DNA of 64,000 nt from Flavobacteriales bacterium. GTDB lineage: Bacteria; Bacteroidota; Bacteroidia; JANQJC01. Below, piece after piece: positions 46,807 to 55,500 of this stretch. Location of the stretch: the NCBI GenBank assembly GCA_028281825.1, contig JANQJC010000107.1, positions 1-64,000 of the forward strand, read 5' to 3'. The first letter of the stretch is position 1; every line of letters starts with the position of its first letter. The notes beneath the pieces are model-generated. The model did no database searches and was not told where the DNA came from. It was given only the letters and a program-made list of their open reading frames with translations. The translations under genes were made by a program, and so were the position numbers.

Positions 46807-48261
46807 CTAGTACCTAAATCCGAAAGTCACAAGCACTGTGCTTTCACTATTCTTAACTGAGGCTGGATTGACATAGGTGGGGTCATACAAATACAGGTCT
46901 CCAGAAGTCTTTTCGAGCATATAAGCTACATCAACCGAGAAACCCCTATCCCTTACCCCTATCCCAAATGAATATATAGGGTTGTCCGTATTAATATCAG
47001 GTTTGCGCGGGTCACCCAAAAGTTGGCAACCGCCTCTAAAGCTTACCACATTGTAGCGCCACTCTGTACCGAGACGTATATTACCTACCGAAGTAAAGGT
47101 GTTATTGATAGCATTATTCTCAGTGATGAAAACATTACTGGGTGAAATTGACCTTAACCTGGACCTTGAGTAATCAACATATTCGTAATCAGCACTGATA
47201 AAACCCATTTTACCAAAAATGATAGCAAGGCTGCCAATTGCCCTATATGGGGTTGTTAATTCATAATCAAAGAAGCCATTATCAGATGAAGCGCCCAGAG
47301 ACACTCCATAGGCAGTTGTATTCATATCACTATCCCAGTTATCTTGCATTTGGAAGAATGTTGGAGTATGAATAGCGGCACCCAACCTTAACCAGTCTGC
47401 CGCCCGATATATCATCCCTAGCTTAAAGTTATACCCATTACCACGGGTACTTAAGTTTTGGGTGTACTCAAAATTACTGAAATTAGGAATACTGTCATTT
47501 TCATCTTTCTCTGAGTATTCCCATCTCTGGTCATACCTAATGTTAGGAAAGCCTATAGTGGCCCCTAAATACAATCTATTGCTATAATTAGCCCCGAATG
47601 ACAGGTTTATCTCACCCATTGAGCCCCTCGTAGTTCTCTCCAAGCGTTGGATTTGCCCATATTTACTCACTACACTAGCATAATCATCTACAGCACCTGG
47701 TACGGTATCAATAAGGTAAGTTTGCCATGCAAGGCTAGCTCCAAAAGGGTGTTCGGCTCCTAAATCCTCATAATGGATGCCATTTGCCTGACTTACGAAT
47801 ATGTCGGCAAGCGAACTGGTTTGGTTTACTCCTTCAATTAGTTGCCTATTGTGAAAGCTGTTGGTCCTGGTGTAACCAATACCAAAATTGGTGGATAACC
47901 AACCATGTGTTGTATTCTTTTTGCTTATTCTGGTAGCTACAAAACCTGCATTGGCAAAATTAAAATTAAGCTTCCAATCGTCAGCTGAAGTGCCATTGTA
48001 TTCAGCATTAGTGCTGGTTGCTACAATAGATGGCGTGAAGGTAAACTCAGATTTACGATAAATGGCTATCCCTGCCGGATTGGTACTTAATGTAGTAAAG
48101 TCGCCACCGAGGGCACCAAAAGCACCACCAACTGCAGAGTACCTTGCTGTGCCTATTGGAGAAAGATTTGAATACCTCAAAGCATCATTCTGGTCTTGTG
48201 CTTGCGTTCCCAGCCATAGGAACAGCGAAACAAGAATTCCAATCCCCTTTTTCAATGTCAT
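46807..48261 (-). CDS. FadL/OmpP1-like outer-membrane transport protein
   Basis: A 484-residue outer-membrane barrel: signal peptide (ends GTQAQ), then NDALRYSNLSPIGTARYSAVGGAFGALGG and LSTNPAGIAIYR, the conserved FadL/TodX opening with the NPA-type plug element, and strands ending VTFGFRY with terminal Tyr. Family members move hydrophobic molecules such as long-chain fatty acids. Substrate not known. It lies between the low-complexity lipoprotein and PorP/SprF on the same strand. Confidence 0.85.
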   Translation of the reverse strand: MTLKKGIGILVSLFLWLGTQAQDQNDALRYSNLSPIGTARYSAVGGAFGALGGDFTTLSTNPAGIAIYRKSEFTFTPSIVATSTNAEYNGTSADDWKLNFNFANAGFVATRISKKNTTHGWLSTNFGIGYTRTNSFHNRQLIEGVNQTSSLADIFVSQANGIHYEDLGAEHPFGASLAWQTYLIDTVPGAVDDYASVVSKYGQIQRLERTTRGSMGEINLSFGANYSNRLYLGATIGFPNIRYDQRWEYSEKDENDSIPNFSNFEYTQNLSTRGNGYNFKLGMIYRAADWLRLGAAIHTPTFFQMQDNWDSDMNTTAYGVSLGASSDNGFFDYELTTPYRAIGSLAIIFGKMGFISADYEYVDYSRSRLRSISPSNVFITENNAINNTFTSVGNIRLGTEWRYNVVSFRGGCQLLGDPRKPDINTDNPIYSFGIGVRDRGFSVDVAYMLEKTSGDLYLYDPTYVNPASVKNSESTVLVTFGFRY

Positions 48262-48283
48262 ATCAATTTGATTTTAATATGAG

Positions 48284-48315
48284 AAAGTGTACCCGAAAAA
48301 TTCGGGTACACTTTT
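48284..48315 (-). terminator. Intrinsic terminator of the low-complexity lipoprotein gene
   Basis: Perfect 14-base stem AAAGTGTACCCGAA/TTCGGGTACACTTT with a 3-base loop; read on the minus strand it is followed by CTC only, so the T-run is weak. Confidence 0.65.
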
Positions 48316-48327
48316 CTTCAAAGAACT

Positions 48328-50061
48328 TTACGGCCTTCCTGACCTTGATGACCCTCTAGAACCACCTCTGCTCGGTACACTTCTCGAACCTCCTGATGGC
48401 CTGCTAAAGCTTCCGCCTCTGCTTGGCGCACTTCTGTTGATTGAGCCACCGCTGTTCCTGCTACCACCGCTTCTATTAGGCCTAACCTGCGGTGTTCTAT
48501 AACTAGGTTTAGAATTTGAGTTATTCGGCCTGCTATAGTTTGGTGCAGGGCGGCTTTGTGGCCTACTATTGTAATTGTTACCACTGTTATTCCTACTCGG
48601 CGACTGAGTCCTAGGCCTTGTATACACACCACTACTCCTATCTACATTAGGGCGAGTGCTGATGTTTGGTCTTTGCCGCACCTGCCTTTCTGGTTGCTTA
48701 TAGGTTTGTGGCCTTTGTGTTTGCTGACGCTGAGTTTGAGTTTGTGGCCTCTTATACTCAGGCCTGGTCACATTTGTGTTTGACCTGGATTGAGTCTCAG
48801 GACGCCTATAAGTATTCGAGCTGGTATTTGGCCTTGTGTAGTTTGTACTTGGCCTGCTACTTGAACTCGTACTTGGTCTAGCGTAATTATTCTCTGGCCT
48901 TGTGGAATACCTGTCAGCAGAAGAAGTACCTGGTTTAGTTGACTGGGTAGGTCTTGTAGAGCTAGTATTTGGCCTACTATAACTATCAATACTCGGCTTA
49001 CTGCTTGTGCTCGGTTTAGCCTGACTGGTACCTGCATTACTCCTTTGAATAGTACTTGCACTATTAGAAGGTTTGGTACTACCCTGATTAGACTTACCTT
49101 GCAACGTACTGGCATTTACCCTATCCACATTACCCTTACTAGAAGAATGTGCAAAACCGTCTAAATTACTACTGCTTCTGTCCCTAGATATAAGGCCTTT
49201 TGAATTAAGACTGGTAAGACCATTCTGCTCCCTATACATTTGTGTAAAGTTAGCATGTGAGTTTGGGTTATTGTTTGAGTTACCAGCTGTCAAAGTGGAT
49301 GTTCTTTGACCATAGTAGAAACCACTGTTACCATCTAATGTGTTATAATAATGGGCTGTATTTCTTCCATTCCAATAGCCGTCATTATATCCATTCCAAT
49401 AACCCTGGTTGTAACCATTCCAAAAGCCATTATTAAAGCCACCACCCCAGCCCCAATAATTGCCAAATCCAGGGCAACCCCAATATGCAGCTGAGTAGTA
49501 ACCCCATGGGTCGTAGAAACCAAATGGCCTGTTCCAATTCCAGTTTGACCATCCCCAGCCCCAACCCCAGTTTAAAGAAGCTGACCATGGGCTTGGCCTC
49601 CACCAGTGATAACCAAGGTAAATACTACTACCCCATAGAAAAGGATCATACGTATACCAAAAAGGATCGGTGAAATAAGTATCATAAAATCCAAAACCGA
49701 ATACAGGGCGATGAAATCTTCTTATTCTTGCAGAATATGAATAGTCATAATAATCATCGTAATAATTATTATTATTAATGTGGGTATCACCATTACCATC
49801 AATATACTGTTCACTTGCAGAATAGTTTTCGTCGTAATATTCTTCTTCTAATCTTTGTTCTTGTTGGTATGTTTGCCCTTCTTCCACATACTCACGTTGA
49901 GCATAGTCTGTAGAGCTAGGTTGTTGGTTGGTTGCATCAGCTGGGTATTCACTAGCCGAACTGTAGATGTCGTCGTCAGCATAATTGCTTGCATAATAAG
50001 ACGATGAACAGCTGGTTAAAAATAACGCGAATGCTGTCATTAATTTGATTATTGCATCCAT
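48328..50061 (-). CDS. Low-complexity lipoprotein: aromatic/Gly-rich then Arg/Ser/Pro-rich
   Basis: About 577 residues from the ATG at 50061, chosen because a Shine-Dalgarno-like GGAGG (50073-50069) sits seven bases ahead of it; the ATG at 50079 lacks this. The lipobox ends TSCSSS. Next comes an acidic Tyr/Ser/Asp-rich part, then a Trp/Tyr/Gly/Asn-rich central part (WGWGWGWSNWNW), then from about 290 to the end a basic region of RPSTSS, TRPN and YRRP type repeats ending RGSSRSGRP. Composition suggests a surface matrix or amyloid-like adhesin, or a nucleic-acid/polyanion binder; neither is proven. Confidence 0.75.
   Translation of the reverse strand: MDAIIKLMTAFALFLTSCSSSYYASNYADDDIYSSASEYPADATNQQPSSTDYAQREYVEEGQTYQQEQRLEEEYYDENYSASEQYIDGNGDTHINNNNYYDDYYDYSYSARIRRFHRPVFGFGFYDTYFTDPFWYTYDPFLWGSSIYLGYHWWRPSPWSASLNWGWGWGWSNWNWNRPFGFYDPWGYYSAAYWGCPGFGNYWGWGGGFNNGFWNGYNQGYWNGYNDGYWNGRNTAHYYNTLDGNSGFYYGQRTSTLTAGNSNNNPNSHANFTQMYREQNGLTSLNSKGLISRDRSSSNLDGFAHSSSKGNVDRVNASTLQGKSNQGSTKPSNSASTIQRSNAGTSQAKPSTSSKPSIDSYSRPNTSSTRPTQSTKPGTSSADRYSTRPENNYARPSTSSSSRPSTNYTRPNTSSNTYRRPETQSRSNTNVTRPEYKRPQTQTQRQQTQRPQTYKQPERQVRQRPNISTRPNVDRSSGVYTRPRTQSPSRNNSGNNYNSRPQSRPAPNYSRPNNSNSKPSYRTPQVRPNRSGGSRNSGGSINRSAPSRGGSFSRPSGGSRSVPSRGGSRGSSRSGRP
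48345..49160 (-). repeat. Degenerate in-frame RPxTSS/TRPN repeats
   Basis: Many short degenerate repeats encoding Ser, Thr, Arg, Pro and Asn inside the low-complexity lipoprotein. Mixed lengths; no fixed spacer, so not CRISPR. Confidence 0.75.
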
Positions 50062-50121
50062 TTTTAGCCCTCCTTTCATTTTGTAAAGTTACGTTTATAA
50101 TCCATTAGAGTGTTTAATTTT

Positions 50122-50129
50122 TAATTTTG
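50122..50129 (+). promoter_or_regulatory. -7 promoter element before proS
   Basis: TAATTTTG (TAnnTTTG), 42 bases before the proS ATG. No ideal -33 element. Confidence 0.45.
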
Positions 50130-50170
50130 CCACTCAGACATTTATAAAGAAGCAAATACCATACCAAAAA

Positions 50171-51646
50171 ATGAGCAAAGACTTTCCAACAAGAGAAGAA
50201 AACTATTCAGAATGGTACAACCATATAGCCCGAAAAGCTGACCTGGCGGAGAATTCTGCAGTAAGAGGCTGCATGGTGATTAAACCCTATGGTTTTGCCA
50301 TTTGGGAAAAAATGCAAGCCACGCTTGATAAAATGTTTAAAGATACTGGACATAGTAATGCTTACTTTCCACTTTTCATACCAAAATCTTTTTTTAGCAG
50401 GGAAGCCAACCACGTAGAAGGTTTTGCAAAGGAGTGTGCTGTTGTAACTCACTATCGCCTAAAAAATGATGAAGAAGGCAAAGGAATTGTGGTGGATGAA
50501 AGCGCTAAACTAGAGGAAGAGCTTATTGTACGCCCTACCTCAGAAACCATTATTTGGGATACTTATAGAAATTGGATACAATCATACAGAGACTTGCCAA
50601 TTTTGGTGAACCAATGGGCCAATGTAGTGAGATGGGAAATGCGCACAAGGCTATTCCTAAGGACCGCTGAGTTCCTATGGCAAGAAGGGCACACTGCACA
50701 CGCCACACAGGAAGAAGCAGAGCAGGAAGCACGCACCATGCTGGATGTATATGCCCAGTTTGCTGAAGAATGGATGGCTGTACCTGTGTTAAAAGGGGTA
50801 AAAACTGCCAACGAAAGATTTGCAGGGGCTGTTGATACTTATTGCATAGAAGCCTTGATGCAGGATGGAAAAGCGCTACAAGCAGGTACTTCTCACTTCT
50901 TAGGACAAAATTTCGCAAAGGCGTTTGATGTAAAATTTACCACCAAAGAAGGTAAGCAAGAACATGTGTGGGCTACTTCATGGGGGGTATCTACTCGATT
51001 GATGGGTGCCCTGATTATGGCTCATAGCGATGATGATGGTTTGGTATTGCCTCCAAAACTAGCACCAATACAGGTGGTGATTGTACCGATTTACAAGAAC
51101 GAGGAGCAATTGAACAATATCTCTGAGGTGGCTATACAGATAAAAGCTGATTTGGAAAAAGAAGGTATAAGGGTGAAATACGATGATAGGGATACGCACA
51201 AACCAGGTTGGAAATTCTCTGAGTATGAATTTAAAGGTGTACCAGTGCGTATAGCCATTGGGCCAAGAGACCTTGAAAATGGCACTGTGGAAGTAGCGCG
51301 CAGAGATACCAAGGAGAAGCAAACCTATCAGCAGACAGATATTGTACATAAGGTGGAGCACTTACTGGAAAACATTCAGAAGAACCTTTATGATAGAGCT
51401 GTTTCATATAGGGAGGAAAATACCCGTCAAGTAGATAGTTGGGAGGAATTCAAAGATGTGATAGAAAATAAAGGTGGTTTTGTATTAGCACATTGGGATG
51501 GCACTTCAGAAACGGAAAACAAAATAAAAGCCGAAACCAAAGCAACTATCAGGCTTATTCCGCTTAACAATAAACAAGAGGGTGGCAAATGCGTTTATAC
51601 CGGAAACCCTTCTACCCAAAGAGTAATATTTGCTAAATCTTATTAA
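50171..51646 (+). CDS. proS: Prolyl-tRNA synthetase (archaeal/eukaryotic-type, ProS type 3)
   Basis: Charges tRNA-Pro. 491 residues of the short ProS form without the bacterial editing insert: motif 2 [21 protein letters not shown] (about 156-176), then the [27 protein letters not shown] region with motif 3, the anticodon-binding domain and a zinc-less C-terminus ending VIFAKSY. Typical for Bacteroidota. An unknown conserved gene follows nine bases downstream. Confidence 0.97.
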   Translation: MSKDFPTREENYSEWYNHIARKADLAENSAVRGCMVIKPYGFAIWEKMQATLDKMFKDTGHSNAYFPLFIPKSFFSREANHVEGFAKECAVVTHYRLKNDEEGKGIVVDESAKLEEELIVRPTSETIIWDTYRNWIQSYRDLPILVNQWANVVRWEMRTRLFLRTAEFLWQEGHTAHATQEEAEQEARTMLDVYAQFAEEWMAVPVLKGVKTANERFAGAVDTYCIEALMQDGKALQAGTSHFLGQNFAKAFDVKFTTKEGKQEHVWATSWGVSTRLMGALIMAHSDDDGLVLPPKLAPIQVVIVPIYKNEEQLNNISEVAIQIKADLEKEGIRVKYDDRDTHKPGWKFSEYEFKGVPVRIAIGPRDLENGTVEVARRDTKEKQTYQQTDIVHKVEHLLENIQKNLYDRAVSYREENTRQVDSWEEFKDVIENKGGFVLAHWDGTSETENKIKAETKATIRLIPLNNKQEGGKCVYTGNPSTQRVIFAKSY

Positions 51647-51655
51647 ATTTATTTC

Positions 51656-52348
51656 ATGGAAAAGACCGATTCCCGTGAATTAATCCTGAAGACGCTGGCC
51701 GATAAAGCCTGCACTAAAATGGATATTTACAATAAGACCAAGGAAACCTTTAGCAAATTCAAAGTTCACCTGAAAGAGATTGCCGAAGAACTACAAGGTA
51801 AAATGGGCAAGGTAGATGAGTGTATCATTATCGAATATAAGGATAATGGCGACTATGAGGCTGAAATAAGATTTGCGGGTGATGTGCTTATATTCCACAT
51901 GCATACTGATATTTTTGACTTTGATAAGAGTCATGGTATTTGGAAATCATCATATGTGAATGAAGAGAATCGCCTATCTTACTGCGGGATGATTAACGTA
52001 TATAATTTTTTGGCCAACTCATTGCAATACGATAGGCAAAATGATATTGGCTACATGATTGCCCGTATTTTCATAAATAAAGAGCAACACTTTTTTGTGG
52101 AAGGAAAAAGGCAACTGGGTTTCCTATACAACAACTTTGCAAAATCAATAATTGATGATAAGGCCATTGTATCCATCATTGAGTCAGCAATACTCTACTG
52201 CCTTGACTTTGACTTGCTTACTCCACCCTATGACCAAGTGAAAGAAGTACGTGTAGCTGAAATGAAGGAGATTAGTAGTAAAACACCTATCAAAACTGGT
52301 AAGAGACTAGGTTTTCGCTTTCAAGCTGATGATGATTCGATAGGTTGA
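51656..52348 (+). CDS. Conserved hypothetical downstream of proS
   Basis: A 230-residue soluble protein without signal peptide or membrane helix. Motif-like parts: KACTKMDIYNKTKETFSKFK, EAEIRFAGDVLIFHMHTDIFDFD, and FVEGKRQLGFLYNNFAKSIIDD; a basic C-terminus (GKRLGFRFQADDD). I do not recognise a family. It begins nine bases after proS and so is almost certainly co-transcribed with it, but a tRNA-related function is only suggested by that. Confidence 0.75.
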   Translation: MEKTDSRELILKTLADKACTKMDIYNKTKETFSKFKVHLKEIAEELQGKMGKVDECIIIEYKDNGDYEAEIRFAGDVLIFHMHTDIFDFDKSHGIWKSSYVNEENRLSYCGMINVYNFLANSLQYDRQNDIGYMIARIFINKEQHFFVEGKRQLGFLYNNFAKSIIDDKAIVSIIESAILYCLDFDLLTPPYDQVKEVRVAEMKEISSKTPIKTGKRLGFRFQADDDSIG

Positions 52349-52374
52349 TTTTTAGCTGAATATTTTTCAAAGTG

Positions 52375-52405
52375 TTTGGTGATATTTAAAAATTATTTAA
52401 TTTTG
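52375..52405 (+). promoter_or_regulatory. Bacteroidota-type promoter of tRNA-Glu
   Basis: TTTG at 52375-52378, 19 bases, TAATTTTG at 52398-52405: a textbook match. The tRNA starts 31 bases downstream. Confidence 0.75.
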
Positions 52406-52435
52406 CAACCTCTTTGAAAATTTGATTTTTCATCC

Positions 52436-52507
52436 GGCCCGTTCGTCTAGGGGTTAGGACGCCAGGTTTTCATCCTGGTAACAGGGGTTCGATTCCCCTA
52501 CGGGCTA
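52436..52507 (+). tRNA. tRNA-Glu (anticodon UUC)
   Basis: 72-nt cloverleaf: acceptor GGCCCGT/ACGGGCT (G1-U72), anticodon stem CCAGG/CCTGG with loop TTTTCAT giving UUC, and the T-arm AGGGG/CCCCT around GTTCGATT. CCA is not encoded (CGA follows the discriminator A). Confidence 0.96.
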
Positions 52508-52511
52508 CGAA

Positions 52512-52538
52512 AAAAGCCGCTCAATTTGAGCGGCTTTT
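52512..52538 (+). terminator. Intrinsic terminator of tRNA-Glu
   Basis: AAAAGCCGCTCAA/TTGAGCGGCTTTT perfect stem with a T-run, five bases after the tRNA. Confidence 0.92.
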
Positions 52539-52546
52539 CCGATTCT

Positions 52547-52573
52547 GCTATACGCTAACAGCTAATAGCTTAT
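52547..52573. repeat. AGCTAAT-type dispersed repeat
   Basis: Contains GCTAACAGCTAATAGCTT. A related palindromic stretch (in reverse complement) lies at 62524-62556 and a shorter one at 60521-60535, all intergenic. May be a small dispersed repeat of this genome. Confidence 0.35.
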
Positions 52574-52577
52574 ACAG

Positions 52578-55500
52578 TTAATTAGCCTTGATAATAAAAT
52601 TAACCGAGTAGAAAGGCGGCATGTTATTGTGCGCTTGACCACCACCCCTTGCTTCCGATTCATAAGTGCGGGAAGAACTTGAACCACCATTTAGGTCTGA
52701 ATAGTCGTTACCACTACCCTGCTCTTCTGCCTCTCTAAAGGTTATAGTTACATCATGGGTATGCGATGGCATTTCATCAATCGTTAACGTCACTTCTTCT
52801 TCACCACCTGTGCCTTTTAAGGGGTATGGTGTTTCACCAACGTTTACAATAGGCTTAGCACCCAATGGAAAACGCCCTTTAAGATTAGGAGTGTTTGTGC
52901 CACCAAGCAAGGTTTGTAACTCAGGGTAAGTACCTCCATCAAAAGACTGCCCACCACAGAATAGCCACCCATCTGGTATATTATCATCCTCACCTACATA
53001 CATTACAATTGTGCCAACTGGCATTGCGGGTGAAGTTTGCCAACTGGCTACTCCATTAGCATTACTGGTTAGTACCTTGCCATCACCTTGGGTGCCATCT
53101 TGTATGCGCACAGTACCATTCACGTGCAGTTTAGTGGTAGGAGAAGTAGTATTTATACCCACATTAGCGTTAAACACCAATAGGTCATTATCAAACTCAC
53201 CGTAAATAAGTGCATTATCCTTGTCTGCGGCGCTATTCTCTATGAACAGCCTGTGTGAACCAGCACGCTGCTTACCTGCACGAAAACCCAAATAAACGTT
53301 ATTACTACCTCCTGCATCCCAACCAGCCTCGAAACCAAGGGCCGTATTGTTAGCATCGGCACTTCCACCCCAATCAAGTGCATTTGCCCCGACAGCAGTA
53401 TTATTGTTACCGGTTTGGTTTTCAAATAAGGCAAACTTGCCCACCGCCACGTTCTCATCACCTGTGGTGTTTTTCGCAGAAGCTGATTTACCTAAGCCTG
53501 TATTATAATTTCCTGTAGTATTATTAGAAAGTGAATAAGCACCCATTGCCGTATTCTCAGTACCACTTGTATTTGTCTCGCCTGACTCAAAGCCAATAAA
53601 CACGTTTCTATTTGAGGTGAAATCATCTACAAGACCTGCCTTTTCACCTATTATTATAGAGCCACCTGTGTTTCTTACATCTATTCTTCCCCCGTCCAAT
53701 CTCATACCGCCAACTAAGTGTAGCTTATCGGCAGGTGCAGAAGTGCCTATACCCACATTGCCGCTAACGGCAGCATACATATTTGTGTCATTTACTGTCC
53801 AATCCAAATCAGCAGTATCAGCACTCACCTGATAAGTGCCGTCTGAGAAGAAAATGGTATCTACATTGCTAACGTTTACTGTTCCATTTGCACTCACTGG
53901 CGAAATGATGTAACCAGTGTCGCAGTCGAGTTTGTAGGTACGGAAGCGGACATCATTGCCGCTACCGATAAATGATTCACCGGGATAAGGGTCAAAACTA
54001 TACAACCTGATGGCAAACGAAGAAGATGAGGATACCAACTCAAACGTGTATGAGTTTCCTGCAGTGATAGGTATAGATGAAGTCAGTTCTATCAATTGCC
54101 ATCCCGAACTCTGTGAACCCACAGCCCCTGTATATAATTGGGTTCCTCCAGTGCCTTCACCATCATATATGTTTAATGTACCACCAGGGAAACCACTTGA
54201 GCTAAAAAAGATAGCAATTCCGCCAAGGTCAACATCAGATGTAGGGATAACCTCTTGCCAGATGGCAGTTGTTACAAGTTCCGATGGCGGTGTATTCGCA
54301 CTATTATCTATATCAAGAAACAGCGCCAGTTCACAGGGGGTATATATTCCGTTAGTTGCATCCAAACTTTGTAAAGGCTGCCATGTAGCAGTACCATTGG
54401 CATCGCTGGTCATCACGTACCCAGCAGCTTGGTTGCCATCTACCATGCGGATGTTTCCTGCTACATGTAGCTTGTCTTCTGGTGAACTAGTGCCTATACC
54501 CACATTGGCATTTAATGCTAGTATATCGTTATCAAACTCGCCATAAATAAGAGCATTATTTTTATCAGCAGCACTGTTCTCTATAAACAGTTGATTAGAA
54601 CCTGACTTGGCTTTACCTGCCCTGTAACCAAGAAAAACGTTACTGCTACCCTCTATATTATAACCAGCCTCATAGCCAAGGGCGGTATTGTTAGCATCCG
54701 CATTTCCTCCCCAATCAAGTGCATTTGCCCCAATCGCTGTATTATTATCGCCAGTCTCGTTTTCATATAATGCAAATCTACCTACCGCTACGTTCTCATC
54801 ACCTGTAGTGTTTCTTCCAGAAGCTGACCTACCCAAAGCAGTATTGTGATTACCAGAAGTATTCTTAGAAAGTGAATGTGGTCCAATTGCCGCATTCTCT
54901 TTACCGCTTATATTTGTCTCACCAGACTCATAGCCAATAAATACGTTTCTGTTAGTGCTAAAGTCATCAACCAGCCCAGCCTTTTCACCTATTATTACAG
55001 AGCCACCTGTGTTTCTTACATCAATTCTTCCCCCGTCTAATCTCATGTCTCCCACCAGGTGTAATTTATCTGCAGGGGCGCTTGTTCCCACACCCACATT
55101 GGCAGCATTACCCAGCACAACACTATTGTTGGCCGTTACGGATGCATTAGCACCAATGGCCGTGGCGTTCTCCAATGTAGCGTTTCCCGAAGCATTATAA
55201 CCTATATAGGTATTATCGAAACCAGTAGTGTTACTTTTACCAGCATCAGTACCAATAAAAGCATTTCTATTACCTGTGGTATTAAAGCCTGCATCACGGC
55301 CTACTAGCGTATTGTCTTTACCATCGCCAAGATTGAAACCTGCATTGGTACCTAAGGCAATATTGTTCAAGCCTGTAGTACTGTTGTAACCAGCATTTAA
55401 GCCACCATAAAAGTTATTGCTACCTGTAGTATTAAAATGTCCTGCACGATATCCCAAAAACATGTTACCATCACCTGTTGTATTTCTCAAACCTGCACGG

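Noticed and set aside
48318..48632. Overlapping 104-codon frame on the same strand as the lipoprotein
   Set aside because: It is an alternative frame of the repeat region with no start signal of its own.
48345..49160. CRISPR-like repeats
   Set aside because: Repeats are in-frame, of uneven length and without unique spacers; they encode a low-complexity protein.
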